Assembly (NCBI RefSeq): GCF_965363235.1
Contig: NC_134839.1
Coordinates: 62,029,560-62,093,559 of the forward strand
Reading direction: 5' to 3'
Source of the DNA: Mytilus galloprovincialis
Lineage: Eukaryota; Mollusca; Bivalvia; Mytilida; Mytilidae
DNA length: 64,000 nucleotides
Shown: piece after piece, positions 22,069 to 33,118 of the stretch
How the letters are laid out: each line of letters begins with the position of its first letter
How positions within the stretch are numbered: position 1 is the first letter of the stretch
The notes under the pieces: model-generated
What the model saw: the letters and a program-made list of their open reading frames with translations, nothing else
Told to the model about the DNA's origin: nothing
Database searches by the model: none
Made by a program: the position numbers and the translations under genes

Positions 22069-23189
22069 TTTCAATAATTTGTAAATGCATAAGTATCAAT
22101 GAATTAATCCTGTAACAGGGAGGAATTATAAATATTCTGTTTTAGTAACAGTTCTTTCTAATTATGAATAATGAGTGTAATGCTTTCCCCATTTAATCAA
22201 AATATAAAATGTCATGTTATCTGTTTAATTATTATAATCATTAGTCATAATGTTTTACTTAAAATTATTGAAAACTTGCATTTGGTCAATATGAATATTT
22301 TAGTCCATAAATTTATCTAGTCAGTTGCATATAAAGAATACTCATATTATATAAAAATTATCTCAGATTAATGATTGAATGTACCTTAGAAAATCAGTTT
22401 AATTTTCATGTAATAGTTTTTATTAATGACCAAATTATACTTAATTAAATTTATTGGAATGGCTTTGCATGATGTCTAGTGATTTATATATATAGTATTT
22501 GCATAATAATCTGATTAATTTTATTGTCTGAAGATATAACAGTTTACCAAAGTTTATATTTTTAAAGAAATCAATACTTTTAAAGTTGAGTTTTGTTCAC
22601 TTCCAGTAAAGTTTAGATTGTAGTACTGTTAAGGGACTCCTGCAGTCGTATAAAGCTGTACCCTGGGGAGCACCTGGTTTTTATTGGTGATGATAAATGA
22701 AGGAACCAAAAGGATAAATGGCATTAAATGAACAGTGTAATATTGTGTTATGTTATTAATGAAATATGTATTATGTTCTCTAAGCAATGTGATTTGATGT
22801 CATCTAGACAATGTGATTTAATGTCATCTAGACAATGTAATATTATGTTAACATTGTGATATAATGTTAACTTTTTTTTTAACAGTGTAACAGGATGTTT
22901 GTATGAAGGTCTCTGGTTCTCTTTCGGCACTCAAGATTCTTTTACCAATAAAAAAAACTGGCTCCATCAATATAAATATGAGTACTGAAAAAATAAAACA
23001 ATCAATTATTATTATATGTTAAAGGAACAGTGTAAATCAAAATATATTATATCAGCATTCATGAGAGTTTATCATTTTAGTGTTTACAGAAACAGTGTTT
23101 GTGAATTACACCTAAATCAGCATTCAACTTTGACTAGCTTCAAAGGAATCTAATTTATATTGTGTTCCATATCATTACTAAATGTGAAT
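22069..23189. other. intergenic, little structure
   Basis: AT-rich, no credible exon. 22625-22680 is a fragment of the GTCGTATA composite repeat (gcagtcgtataaagctgtaccctgg). 22775-22870 has short tandem pieces built on atgtcatctagacaatgtg. Confidence 0.5.
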
Positions 23190-23518
23190 CAATTGTAAAC
23201 ATCAATAATCTTCAGCAAAGTAAGATTTACTAATAACCTCTTAAGGAGTTATTGCCCTTTATAGTAAATTTTTGATAATTTTCATTAATTTGGTAATTTT
23301 TGTAAATTTTTTCAAAATATTTTCCTCTGTAACTAAAGGGCCAAGTTTACTATAGATAGAGAAAAGTGTAAGCAGCAAGAATGTTCAGTAAAGTAGATCT
23401 ACAAACACATCACCATCATCAAACACACAATTTTGTCATGGATCCATCTGTGTCCTTTGTTTAATACATGTATGCACATAGACCAAGGTGAGCGACACAG
23501 GATCTTAAGAGCCTCTAG
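23190..23518 (+). repeat. AGCTCACCTG...CTCTAG family, 3' fragment
   Basis: Matches the last 330 bp of copies at 1511-2772 and 18931-20171, ending gatcttaagagcctCTAG. The terminal hairpin is damaged here (AGGATC against GAGCCT). Confidence 0.75.
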
Positions 23519-24954
23519 TTTTGCAAACTAATAATCTTTTAATCATTAATGTGAAAATTTTGCAGATTTTGTAATTTTTTATAATCTTTTATGTTTATTT
23601 GCTCTAGTATTATCAATTCTAGTCTATATACTCGAGTATTACTAATTCTAGTCTTAAATAATGCATTATGATTGCCGATTTATACAGTTCAGAAAAGAAG
23701 ATTTAATGTTTTATTACTTTATCAATATCAAAGTCTTGATTTTCAATGTTTACATTGTTTTAAAATTAGGCATGTATTTGAATAATCACATTCAGAAAGT
23801 ATTGCCAAAATCAGTCACTTTGAAAGCTCCGTATTATATATGATAATACATGTACCATATGAATCCTATATTGCATATAGGCATCTATAAAGTAAAAGAT
23901 GTTTATCAGAGAGAAAAAAAGCTTTGATGGAATAATAATTGAATTTTCATTATAGATTTGACAAAACGTCACAGAAAGTTTTGCAATTGAAAATTATTCC
24001 CTATTTTTTCTTATGGTAGAATTTTAATGATATGAAAAAGTGAAACCATGATTACCAACATGTGTTATGGTTCGAAAATATCATCAATTAAATTTGACTG
24101 TGGTTGTATTTTATTGTTTTTATATGATAATAATAATTAAAAAATTTACAATAGTTAATTTTACTTCTTTGTTGTTCCTTGCCAAAAAGGGGTTGGGACA
24201 TATCTTTTTACTGGATCTATAATTAAATGTTATCAAGATTTATTTTGCAGTTATACATTGATAAAATATAGATTAAGAATTTTTAATCATTTCATTCACC
24301 TACTTTTGAAGTCCTGAAATTCTTGTCGAGACTTTTTATACTCTAGAAAAAAAAGTTTGGGAGCATAGTTATCACTTTGTTTGTACTCTGTCCATCTTTT
24401 TGTCAAAGTCAAATGATTTTTGGTTAATAGCTTGAGTATCCCGTACTTGAAGTTGCTTTATCATATATGAGAATGACAGACACACAAAAGAGGGGTTTTG
24501 TGAGAACAACTGATGCATGGGGTCCTTATAAAAGTAAGATTATAGGGAAATAAAAGAACTTGAATTAGTCATTAGGAAGAATAATACTATTGGAAAGTGT
24601 TATAACAATAACAATCCACCTCAGCAAAGGTGGGACAGTATTAAATCAAGAGGAACAGAAACTTCAACCAAAATCAACATCTGAAAATTACCAAGTGTTG
24701 AGTGCACTGGTTGTGGAATGAAGTAGACATTCTTTATCATTAAAAGGGTATATAAGATAAAAGACCAAAATATTTGGAGGATAAGAGGTCAAGAAGTTTT
24801 TATGTTCTTCTCAAGATGTTTTTTTTCTCAAAAAGCCTATCTGATATTTGATATACTGAAATAGTTAATCATCAAATAAATACATAAAACGCAAAACCAA
24901 TTAAACTAAAACTATACAGACTGCCTTTAGAATAAGAGGTTATAGAGAAAGACT
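23519..24954. other. intergenic, nothing recognised
   Basis: AT-rich sequence with no exon, repeat unit or transposon end that I can support. The 24580-24950 part may be decayed flanking sequence of the reverse transcriptase fragment that follows. Confidence 0.4.
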
Positions 24955-25083
24955 CACGTGACTTGGTATCGTTTCTCTGTTGTCATGGTCACGACAAAGA
25001 AAGATCAAAGTATTAGATTTTGCATTGATTTTAGGAAACTTAATGAACTAACTGAGAAAGATTGTCAACCGAATCCCCGTAAT
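24955..25083 (+). pseudogene. decayed Ty3/Gypsy-type reverse transcriptase fragment
   Basis: About 43 residues match the start of a Gypsy reverse transcriptase: VVMVTTKKDQSIRFCIDFRK followed by LNELTEKD. Family copies usually have VVLVKKKDGS and a tyrosine in IDYRKLN. No catalytic YxDD region, integrase, LTR or long ORF follows, so only a short relic remains. Confidence 0.7.
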
Positions 25084-25578
25084 GAGGAAAATTTTTACAT
25101 GAGTAGTATAACAAAATCAGAGATTCATATTTTAATTATATTGACTTTAAGCGTCAATAAATGGTTCACTACACTGTAAAATTCTGTTTATCCCTATTTT
25201 ACTTATAAATGAACTTGTAGTTTGTCTACCACTTAACTTTACATTCACTCTGTGGTTGAAGTTCTCAAACAATTTTAGAATTCCTTTCTTAAACTATTTC
25301 AGATTTGTACCAAACTTGGACAGAAGCTGGTTTAATTGTGATCAAAAGCTAGTATCTAGAAGGAAATTTTGTAAAACGTTTTCTTCATACAGTTTACATT
25401 AAAGTTTTCAAAACATTAATTAGATTCATAAACCCTCCTGGATTTTTACCAAACTTTAACAGAAGCTTTCTACATTCAAAAGAAAGTATCTAAAGGAAAA
25501 TGTAAAGTTTATCTGCATTCGAGTCTATTTTCTTAAATTAGAGAGCAATTTAATAAAGTATTTTCACTTTTTTTTTAT
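25084..25578. other. intergenic, nothing recognised
   Basis: AT-rich. Two short diverged copies of an aaactttaacagaagct-type segment (25310-25350, 25450-25480), but nothing that can be named. Confidence 0.4.
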
Positions 25579-25586
25579 TTTAAAAA

Positions 25587-27098
25587 GGCAGTGGCTATTT
25601 TTTCCGGCTGCAGCAAAATAATGTCTTATGTCAGGAACAGGTCCAGCCATTTAAAAAAGGAGGGGGGTCCAAACCCAGGATACAGGGGGTTCCATTTATA
25701 TGTCCCCATTCAAATGCATTTATCGTTCCAAAAAAGTGATTTCAAACCCCGGAACAACACCCCTGGATCCACCACTATATGTGCTATTTGGCAAAAGCCT
25801 GCAAAATAGCCTCATTGTCGCTATTTTGCCAGCTCAAACAAAATAGTGAACTTTTTTTTAGGGTTTTGCTATTTTGCCAGTCCTATTTCAGATTTTAAAC
25901 AGACTATGTGAAATACTGAAATATTTTAATATAGATTATTTACAGACTTCCTTTATTAAAGAACAGTATCAAGTATGTATATATGATTTAAACAATGTTT
26001 AAAAAAGACATGCTTTTAGAGACTTCTTACTGAAAATATTTATGCACCAATGATATGTGTGGCTAGATGTCAACTACTCTTTTTCCGCCTTGCATTCCTG
26101 GTCTGATGAATTCACTTGTAGTGAACTGCACTCATTTAATTACAAGTACACATGTTAATTTATGTTGAACATAGACGTTCGAAATTGGAAGATGACAATT
26201 TGTTCCTCAAATAAACTTATTGCTAAACTCGTGAGGGTTTTAAGCACTTTGCAAACGACAACTATGTGCAACTATGAAAAAGACTTAAGTGATTCGAGGT
26301 CAGGACTATAAATTCATGAAAACAAGAGCACCATAGAAACTTTACAAATGATAATCTAGTCTATGGTACAATATTATTAAAGTATTAACATTGATAAAGA
26401 AATATTGTACAGAAGATGCATTGAAATCTATTGTCAGCATTAACTTTATTCTATGAAAGATGCATAAATGTATAAAATGTTTATGTGCATTTTTTCGCAA
26501 CACTGATACAGACGCAGAAGAAACAAGTGTTATGTGCAGCTCATGTCGCTTTCTTCTTGTTCCATTTTTTTTTTTATTAAAAGACACCAAAAGCAAGGCA
26601 ATGGTTTTGTAACGCTTGTAAAGCATTTTTTAAGGTTGTCGAATGTTACTTTTTATATCAAAACTAATAGGATATTTTAATAAACGTTTTTAATTAGAAT
26701 ATCGTTTTTTTTTTTTCATACGGGTTTGCATGCTTTGCCTAATTAGCATTATATCTTTTTTTTAAATATCTTTTTTACAGACTTCCTATTGAAGAAAAAT
26801 AAAAGTATCAATGTATGGTTTTAAAGATGTTTTAAAAAAGACATGTTTTAGAGACTTTTTAGTATAACATTTGTGTAGAATGAGGAATATTAATTTTAAT
26901 ATGAACGCTTTGTATAAATGTCTTAGAGAAGAATTATTTGCTTAAAGATTTCTAATTCAAGTGTATATATAACTCTTATTAATCTTAAAACCGACAAAAA
27001 ACATAACTCAATACAAATCGCTATTTTGCCGGAGACGGTACAATAGCTCCACAGAGGCTATTCTACCGGAGCCGGCAAAAAAAAAAAAACCCACTGCC
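25587..27098. mobile_element. 1.5-kb non-autonomous DNA element with inverted ends and 8-bp duplication
   Basis: Left end GGCAGTGGCTATTTTTTCCGGC and right end GCCGGC-(A)n-CCCACTGCC are inverted, and both are flanked by TTTAAAAA (25579-25586 and 27099-27106, 8 of 8). Subterminal copies of gctattttgccgg appear at both ends (25800-25890, 27018-27070). No ORF for a transposase. A fragment of the ggatccgccactg-type element (about 25643-25775) is nested inside. An 8-bp duplication fits hAT-like classes, but the GGCAGTGG end is not a standard hAT end. Confidence 0.65.
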
Positions 27099-27106
27099 TT
27101 TAAAAA

Positions 27107-27680
27107 TATTTACATCAACAAACAGCACGCGTATTAGATTTTTTTCAATTGTGTAAATCAAAATGAATTTAGAATTAAAAAAAAAGTAATTTTCATTTAA
27201 ACTTCAATTCAGCATGGGTCGTCGTCAGGTATATGGGTGGGATGTGAGGCGGAAACATGTTTAGAATTTTTATTTATCATATGTATGGACAGTAAATAAC
27301 GTTAAAGTCGTTTTAAAGACTACTAGAAAATGTGTTTTACTGACACATATTGATTTGCATGTATGCTGTTCCCAGATTGTTTTAACACAAGTTCTTTGCA
27401 GAAGTTTTAATGATCTTGAATGGCTATTCTGATAAATAAGTTACCGGTATGGCATCTTTATAGTTAGACCACTATAAACTGAATAACAAGACTCAAACTA
27501 AATATAATTTCCCACATGCATGGTATAGTCGTCTTGTATTTAAATACTTCTTTGTCAAAGTTTAAAATAGATTTATCGGTTTTACTGAATGAACAGTGTT
27601 ATGAAAACCACCTCAATCGATAATCTTGACTTTTAAACGTGTGTAAAAAGAGTTGATTATTACCTGTGAGAACGGGTCGC
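27107..27680 (+). other. upstream region of the zinc-finger gene
   Basis: No repeat or exon recognised. It lies between the 1.5-kb element and the putative TATA box and may contain regulatory sequence or a non-coding exon of the zinc-finger gene. Confidence 0.4.
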
Positions 27681-27688
27681 TATAAATA
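27681..27688 (+). promoter_or_regulatory. candidate TATA box of the zinc-finger gene
   Basis: TATAAATA 107 bp upstream of the first in-frame ATG (27788), a plausible spacing for a start site near 27712. Caution: ttattcttgttag at 27761-27773 could be a splice acceptor, in which case the promoter is farther upstream. Confidence 0.35.
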
Positions 27689-27787
27689 CACATCATTTAC
27701 AAAGTTCGATAACATGCAGACAATTAAACCGGTGTTAAGAAGGAAACAAAAGATCAGTCCTTATTCTTGTTAGGGGTAATTATCTAT

Positions 27788-30004
27788 ATGAATACAGTGA
27801 CAATGGAAATACCAAAGGAAAGTATTGATGCGTGTGGGAGTGAAGTCACTGTGGCCATGCTTTGTGAAAATGGAAAGAAGTACCCAATGTCCGAGAGTGT
27901 TAGATATTTAAAAATGGATATGACCACGATGAATCCGATAAATGATCCAGAAAGACCACACATATGTACGACATGCAGTAGAGGGTTCAAAAGTAATGTA
28001 GATCTACGAAAACACGTGAGAATACATACAGGTGAAAGACCATATGCTTGCAAACTTTGTAATAAGACGTTCACACAAAATGGAAACTTAACAATGCACA
28101 TGAGAGCCCATACTGGTGACAAACCTTTCATTTGTGGCATATGCGATCATCGATTTGTAAATAGCAGTCACTTAAAGGCACATGCGAGGATCCATACTGG
28201 CGAAAAAATAAAACTACCGTTGAAACATTTTTGTAGTGTATGTGAAAAAGGTTTTACAAATCATAGGGACTTAAAGAAACACGTGAGAACCCATACGGTG
28301 AATCCGATAAATGATCCAGAAAGACCATACATATGTACGACATGCAGTAGAGGGTTCAAAAGTAATGTAGATCTACGAAAACACGTGAGAATACATACAG
28401 GTGAAAGACCATATGCTTGCAAACTTTGTAATAAGACGTTCACACAAAATGGAAACTTAACAATGCACATGAGAGCCCATACTGGTGACAAACCTTTCAT
28501 TTGTGGCATATGCGATCATCGATTTGTAAATAGCAGTCACTTAAAGGCACATGCGAGGATCCATACTGGCGAAAAAATAAAACTACCGTTGAAACATTTT
28601 TGTAGTGTATGTGAAAAAGGTTTTACAAATCATAGGGACTTAAAGAAACACGTGAGAACCCATACGGGAGAAAAGCCGTATGCGTGTACAGTATGTGAAA
28701 AAACATTTGCACAAAACGGCAATCTCCATATCCACATGAGAATCCATACAGGATATAAGCCATATTCTTGTGATAAATGCGGCAAACAGTTTGCCACCAA
28801 TAGTAATTATAATGTTCATATGAAGATACATGCTGGTAAATTTTCACAATATTGCTCTGTTTGTAATAAAGGTTTCACCAATAACTGTGACTTGCAACAA
28901 CACATGAGAAAACACACAGGTGAAAAGCCGTTTCAATGTAATACTTGCGGCGAGCGCTTTAAACGAGAATTTAACTTAAAAGAACACACCATGAGGAAAC
29001 ATACAAAAGAAAATAATTACGTCTGTGGAGTTTGTGACAAAGGATTCATTCGTAGTACTGAATTAAAACTACACATGAGAGGACACACAGGCGAAAAACC
29101 TTTTTCGTGCGAGGTTTGTGGTAAAGGGTTTAGTCAAAACTGTGATTTGAATAGGCATATTAAAACACATGCTTCCCAAACAGATGAGAAATGTAGTAAA
29201 CCATTTGTTAAAAAGGTTGATTTGACCAGACATATGGAATATCATACAGAACCCACAAACGAAAATTGCAATGGAAATAGTCAACATAGCGACTCGACTA
29301 ACTTTACAGAATCAAAAAGTCAATTCATTGACTTGACTAGACTTGTGGATTCAAATAGTCATCAGAATGACTTAACAAGACTTTCAAAAGAAACAGGTCA
29401 ATACCGTGACTTGTCTAGACATATGGAATCAAATAGCCAACACAATGACTTGACTAAACTTGTGGTTTCCAATACTAGTAATGTCATATCAGACAGTAAT
29501 TTGGAATCAAGCTCTAGTTCAAACAGTATTTTGATAGGACAAAGTACATCTAATACAGAAAAAAGCTGCGATGAAAATTGGTATAGTGATCTTACTCAAA
29601 ACATAATTTCCCATCCTAGTGAACATAACAAAACAATTGGTGATTTGGGCCAAATTAACTGTTTAAACAGCAATGAAAGACCAGATACTGTAGAGACCGG
29701 AACCCAGTCTTCCCATGATAGCGATTTGAACACAACTGAAACAATCCTTGAAGAAGTGAAACGACCTTTATACCTCTGTACAACGTGTAAACGAACATTT
29801 CCCGATAGTAATCGTTTACAATATCACGTGAAATATCACCACACTGTTACAGAACATAACATTTGTGGTATATGTGATAAAATTTTCAGCTGTACGAATT
29901 CTTTAAGAAGGCACGCACTACTCCATAAAGAAAGTAAGGAACAGGACTTCGCGTACAACTGTAACTACTGCAGTAAACGATTTTGGAACAAAAGTGATTT
30001 ACAG
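27788..30004 (+). CDS. zinc-finger gene, coding exon 1
   Basis: Carries 16 complete C2H2 fingers and the cysteine half of a seventeenth ([15 protein letters not shown]), which is completed by the next exon. Reading on past the donor gives VCFIFHMY and a stop, confirming that splicing is needed. Confidence 0.9.
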
Positions 30005-33000
30005 GTTTGCTTTATTTTCCATATGTATTAGAAACTAGGCTTACTATATATAAGTGATAAGAATTATGTTAACAATATTTGGTGCCTGGAATTATTGCAC
30101 ATGTCTTTTTGATGGTTCCATTTGCCTTGACCCAATTTTCGTGGTTCGTTGATTAACATTTACTTAACCTGGTAAAGCCTGTTTCTAAGATACTATTAGC
30201 AATAGATTTACTGTCTTTGGTGCATGAAATGATTGTAAGATGCACATGTCTGCCTGTCATGAACCATATTAACTTGACTGCCTCATTTTCACGGTTTATT
30301 GGTCAATGTCAAGTTTGCTCAGCCTGTTTTTTCTTACACTTTTTTAAGCAAAACGTGAACTATATTTAGTGTATGGCATGATTACCGGTATAAGGTGTAC
30401 TTTTATGTCTGCCAGTGTTTATTTGTAATTGACCTTATTGTCATCGATCATTGATAAAATTAAGCTTTTGGGATACTTGCAGCAAAACTTTATTTTTATA
30501 AGATTTTCATCAAGTCAATCATGGTCGGTACAGACGGTACATTTCATTGTGCATTCTTGATTTTGTTGTAGACCTCTAATAGTTTTTGGTAACTTACGGT
30601 TGCTGTCTACTTAAAGTCACAATACCTCACGTCTCCTTAATCGTGGTCCTAAATATGCATAGAACATTTGCAAATGAAGCGGATAAGTAAACAAGAGTGC
30701 ACACGCTGAAATGTCTCGCCTTCTATACTAATCATTGATATTATGTTGATAGTAGTCAAGGTCACATGACATCTGCCCGCTAGACATGTATAGCTTACAA
30801 TCATTCCATACAACAAATATAGTAGACCTATTGCATATAGTATGAGAAAAACAGACCAAAACACAACAATTTAACTATAACCACTGAACCATGAAAATGA
30901 GGTCAAGGTCAGATGACACCTGCCAGTTGGACATGTACACCTTACAGTCCTTCCATAGACTGAATATGCTAGCCCTATTGCTTATAGTATCTGAGATGTG
31001 GACTTGACCACCAAAACTTAACCTTGTTCACTGATCCATGAAATGAGGTCGAGGTCAAATGAAAACTGTCTGACAGACATGAGGACCTTGCAAGGTACGC
31101 ACATATCAAATATTACTTATAATAAGAGAGAATTCAACATTTCAAAAAAATTGAACTTTTTTTTCAAGTAGTCACTGAACCATGAAAATGAGGTCAAGGT
31201 TATTGGACATGTGACTGACGGAAACTTCGTAACATGGAGCATCTATATACAAAGTATGAAGCATCCAGGTCTTCCACCTTCTAAAATATAAAACTTTTAA
31301 GAAGTGAGCTAACACCGCCGCCGCCGCCGCCGCCGAATCACTATTCCTATGTCGAGCTTTCTGCAACAAAAGTTTCAGGCTCGACAAAAACTATCGGTCA
31401 TGCTATTAGTATGCTTTAATTTATAGCTTGTACATGTTGTAAAAATGGCGCAAGCAGGCTATCAAACGTGGAAAATCGACATTTAAAAGACAATACATTA
31501 AACTGATGATCGCTTGCGTAAACACTTGGAACCATTTTATCGTATATACGTCTTCATTCAATTACATATTAAAAAAATGTTACAAAAACGTGTTCAATAA
31601 GTGTTCAATCGATTAACACTTATACACATGATATACATGTACTAGTATGTTCAAAGTGTTTTTAATACAATTCAATGCAATGATATTAATATAACATTTC
31701 AAATGTTAGATCACAAATTTAAAAGTTTTTCTTATTACAGAAGCATACGAGAACACACACAGGAGACAAACCATTTATTTGCAAAATATGTCAAAAAGCC
31801 TTTGCCCGAGATGGCAACTTAAACGTACACATGAGGAAACACACTGGTGAGAAACCGTACGAATGCAACTCATGTGATGAGAAGTTTACGTACCACAGTG
31901 GGCTGAAATATCACAAGATGATGAGATGTCATAAAACTACAAGGGTCAAATCTGTAAGCATGGGCGGAAGTTCTCTGGATAATAAACGGACATATGTAAG
32001 TGTAGCTTGCAACACAGAAAATGAAAACATTGGTCAGTCATGTGTCTTCATTAACACAGAAACGTTTGATAAAAGCAATCATCTAGAAAATGACAGTAAA
32101 CTTCCTCAATCAGAATCGATCAATCTAAATCGCTCACATATTAGTGAAGCTTGTGACATTAAGAATGAAAGCATCGATCAGGCAGGTGTTTTTATTAACA
32201 ATGAAACGTTTGATAAAAGCAATCATATAGACAATTACGATAAACTTACTCGAGCAGAATCAGTCGATCTAAATCGCTCACAAGTTAGTGTAGCTTGCAA
32301 CACGAAGAATGAAAACATTCATCAAGCAGGTGTCGTCAACCAAGAAATATCTGATAAAAACAACCATATTGAAAATGGCGATGAACTTCCTCAATCAGAA
32401 TCAATCGATCTAAATCGCTCACATGTAAGTGTAGCTTCCAACATAAAGATTGAAAACACTGACCATTCAGGTAAATTCATGAACCCAGAAATGTTTGATA
32501 AAAGCAATCACATTGAAAATGGCAACGAACTTCTTCAAGCAGAATCAGTCGATCTAAATCGCTCACATGTAAGGGTAGGTTGCAATATGAAGAATGAAAA
32601 CATTGATCAGTTGGGTGTCATTATTAACCCAGAAATGTTTGATAAAACCAATCATATCGAAAATGACAATAAACCTTCTCAAGCAGAATCAGTTGATCTT
32701 AATCATGGGTTTATGCATGAAAACATCCCTGGTGTTCCAAACTGTGAGAAACAGCTTTCAAATGATCACATTGATTCGGAAATTCCCAATTTCGAGTGTA
32801 AAGTTGACATTGGTCAGGCGGTAAATACTGAACACAGTATTGCATTTCACAAGAATTCGTCTGGAGACCAAACTGATTTATTTTCTCAGGAAATGGAAAA
32901 TTGCATTAAGACAAAGTCCACCAGAACTAACCAAGAACCGCCCACCATAACTTATAATACGCGTTCGCGAATTAGAATTGAACAATCACATCCCTGCATG

Positions 33001-33042
33001 ACAACTGGCAGGTGTTGTCTGCACGGTACTATATTTAAATAG
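27788..33042 (+). CDS. C2H2 zinc-finger protein, 19 fingers, repeat-bearing tail (two coding exons)
   Basis: Probable nuclear DNA-binding protein; target unknown. Exon 27788-30004 (739 codons) joins in phase 0 to 31741-33042, giving about 1172 residues. The intron splits a finger between its cysteine pair and its histidine pair (donor CAG|GTTTGC, acceptor ttattacAG). After about 55 non-finger residues come 14 fingers with TGEKP-type linkers, eight of them in two copies of a 123-residue block. Then a serine/asparagine-rich segment with Cys-less finger-like pieces (DLTRL, DLSRH), five more fingers, and a hydrophilic tail with five 46-48 residue repeats. I chose ATG 27788 as the first in-frame Met; a TTG at 27767 is in frame but not credible as a start. 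No KRAB, SCAN, BTB or SET domain is seen. No orthologue was recognised. Confidence 0.88.
27931..28668 (+). repeat. 369-bp in-frame tandem duplication of four zinc fingers
   Basis: 27931-28299 and 28300-28668 are identical by eye apart from one base (cCAca against cTAca: His to Tyr). The length is 123 codons exactly, so four fingers (CTTC, CKLC, CGIC, CSVC types) are duplicated with no frame change. Even synonymous sites agree, so the event is very recent or an assembly artefact. Confidence 0.95.
29190..29490 (+). repeat. decayed zinc-finger repeats inside the zinc-finger exon
   Basis: Codes for repeated DLTRH/DLTRL/DLSRH segments 17-28 residues apart, each preceded by a Q-x-x-D or K-x-x-D step. 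They look like the helix-start part of C2H2 fingers whose cysteines were lost; the first still has one Cys and both His ([19 protein letters not shown]). The open frame is kept throughout. Confidence 0.65.
30005..31740. other. zinc-finger gene intron with dispersed repeat
   Basis: Positions about 30700-31400 hold three or four diverged units of a family with catgaaaatgaggtcaaggtca. It includes a (CCG)8 run (31315-31338) and ends near cgagctttctgcaac. Related units are at 33820-34640 and 37640-38000. No exon is seen in this intron. Confidence 0.6.
31741..33042 (+). CDS. zinc-finger gene, coding exon 2
   Basis: Begins [12 protein letters not shown], completing the split finger, then two fingers (CKICQKAF..., CNSCDEKF...). 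The remaining 370 residues are hydrophilic, with five repeats of FDKSNHIEN and [13 protein letters not shown] type, and end in a basic, cysteine-containing stretch before TAG at 33040-33042. Confidence 0.88.
   Translation, partial: KHTRTHTGDKPFICKICQKAFARDGNLNVHMRKHTGEKPYECNSCDEKFTYHSGLKYHKMMRCHKTTRVKSVSMGGSSLDNKRTYVSVACNTENENIGQSCVFINTETFDKSNHLENDSKLPQSESINLNRSHISEACDIKNESIDQAGVFINNETFDKSNHIDNYDKLTRAESVDLNRSQVSVACNTKNENIHQAGVVNQEISDKNNHIENGDELPQSESIDLNRSHVSVASNIKIENTDHSGKFMNPEMFDKSNHIENGNELLQAESVDLNRSHVRVGCNMKNENIDQLGVIINPEMFDKTNHIENDNKPSQAESVDLNHGFMHENIPGVPNCEKQLSNDHIDSEIPNFECKVDIGQAVNTEHSIAFHKNSSGDQTDLFSQEMENCIKTKSTRTNQEPPTITYNTRSRIRIEQSHPCMTTGRCCLHGTIFK
31993..32712 (+). repeat. five coding tandem repeats of 46-48 residues
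   Basis: Units start near residues VSVAC, ISEAC, VSVAC, VSVAS and VRVGC, spaced 48, 48, 46 and 48 residues apart. Shared features are N-x-K-x-[11 protein letters not shown] and ES(V/I)DLNRS. The DNA units have diverged by tens of percent, so they are much older than the 369-bp finger duplication. Confidence 0.9.
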
Positions 33043-33112
33043 TACAAAAACGATTTGATTTACTGATAAACCTTCTATATGAAGCGTGAAGGATTACTCA
33101 AACACAAAACAT

Positions 33113-33118
33113 AATAAA
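33113..33118 (+). terminator. candidate poly(A) signal of zinc-finger gene
   Basis: AATAAA 71 bases after the stop codon. Position is plausible; no transcript evidence. Confidence 0.4.

Noticed and set aside
27767..27787. Upstream TTG as the zinc-finger start
   Set aside because: TTG starts are not expected for an animal nuclear gene; the first in-frame ATG is 27788, and ttcttgttag here may be a splice acceptor.
27784..28509. Two antisense ORFs (118 and 82 residues) with the same start, [14 protein letters not shown]
   Set aside because: They are the complementary strand of the duplicated zinc-finger block; the shared sequence just mirrors the duplication.
31315..31338. (CCG)8 run as a possible coding repeat
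   Set aside because: Lies inside the zinc-finger gene intron at the end of a dispersed repeat; no exon around it.
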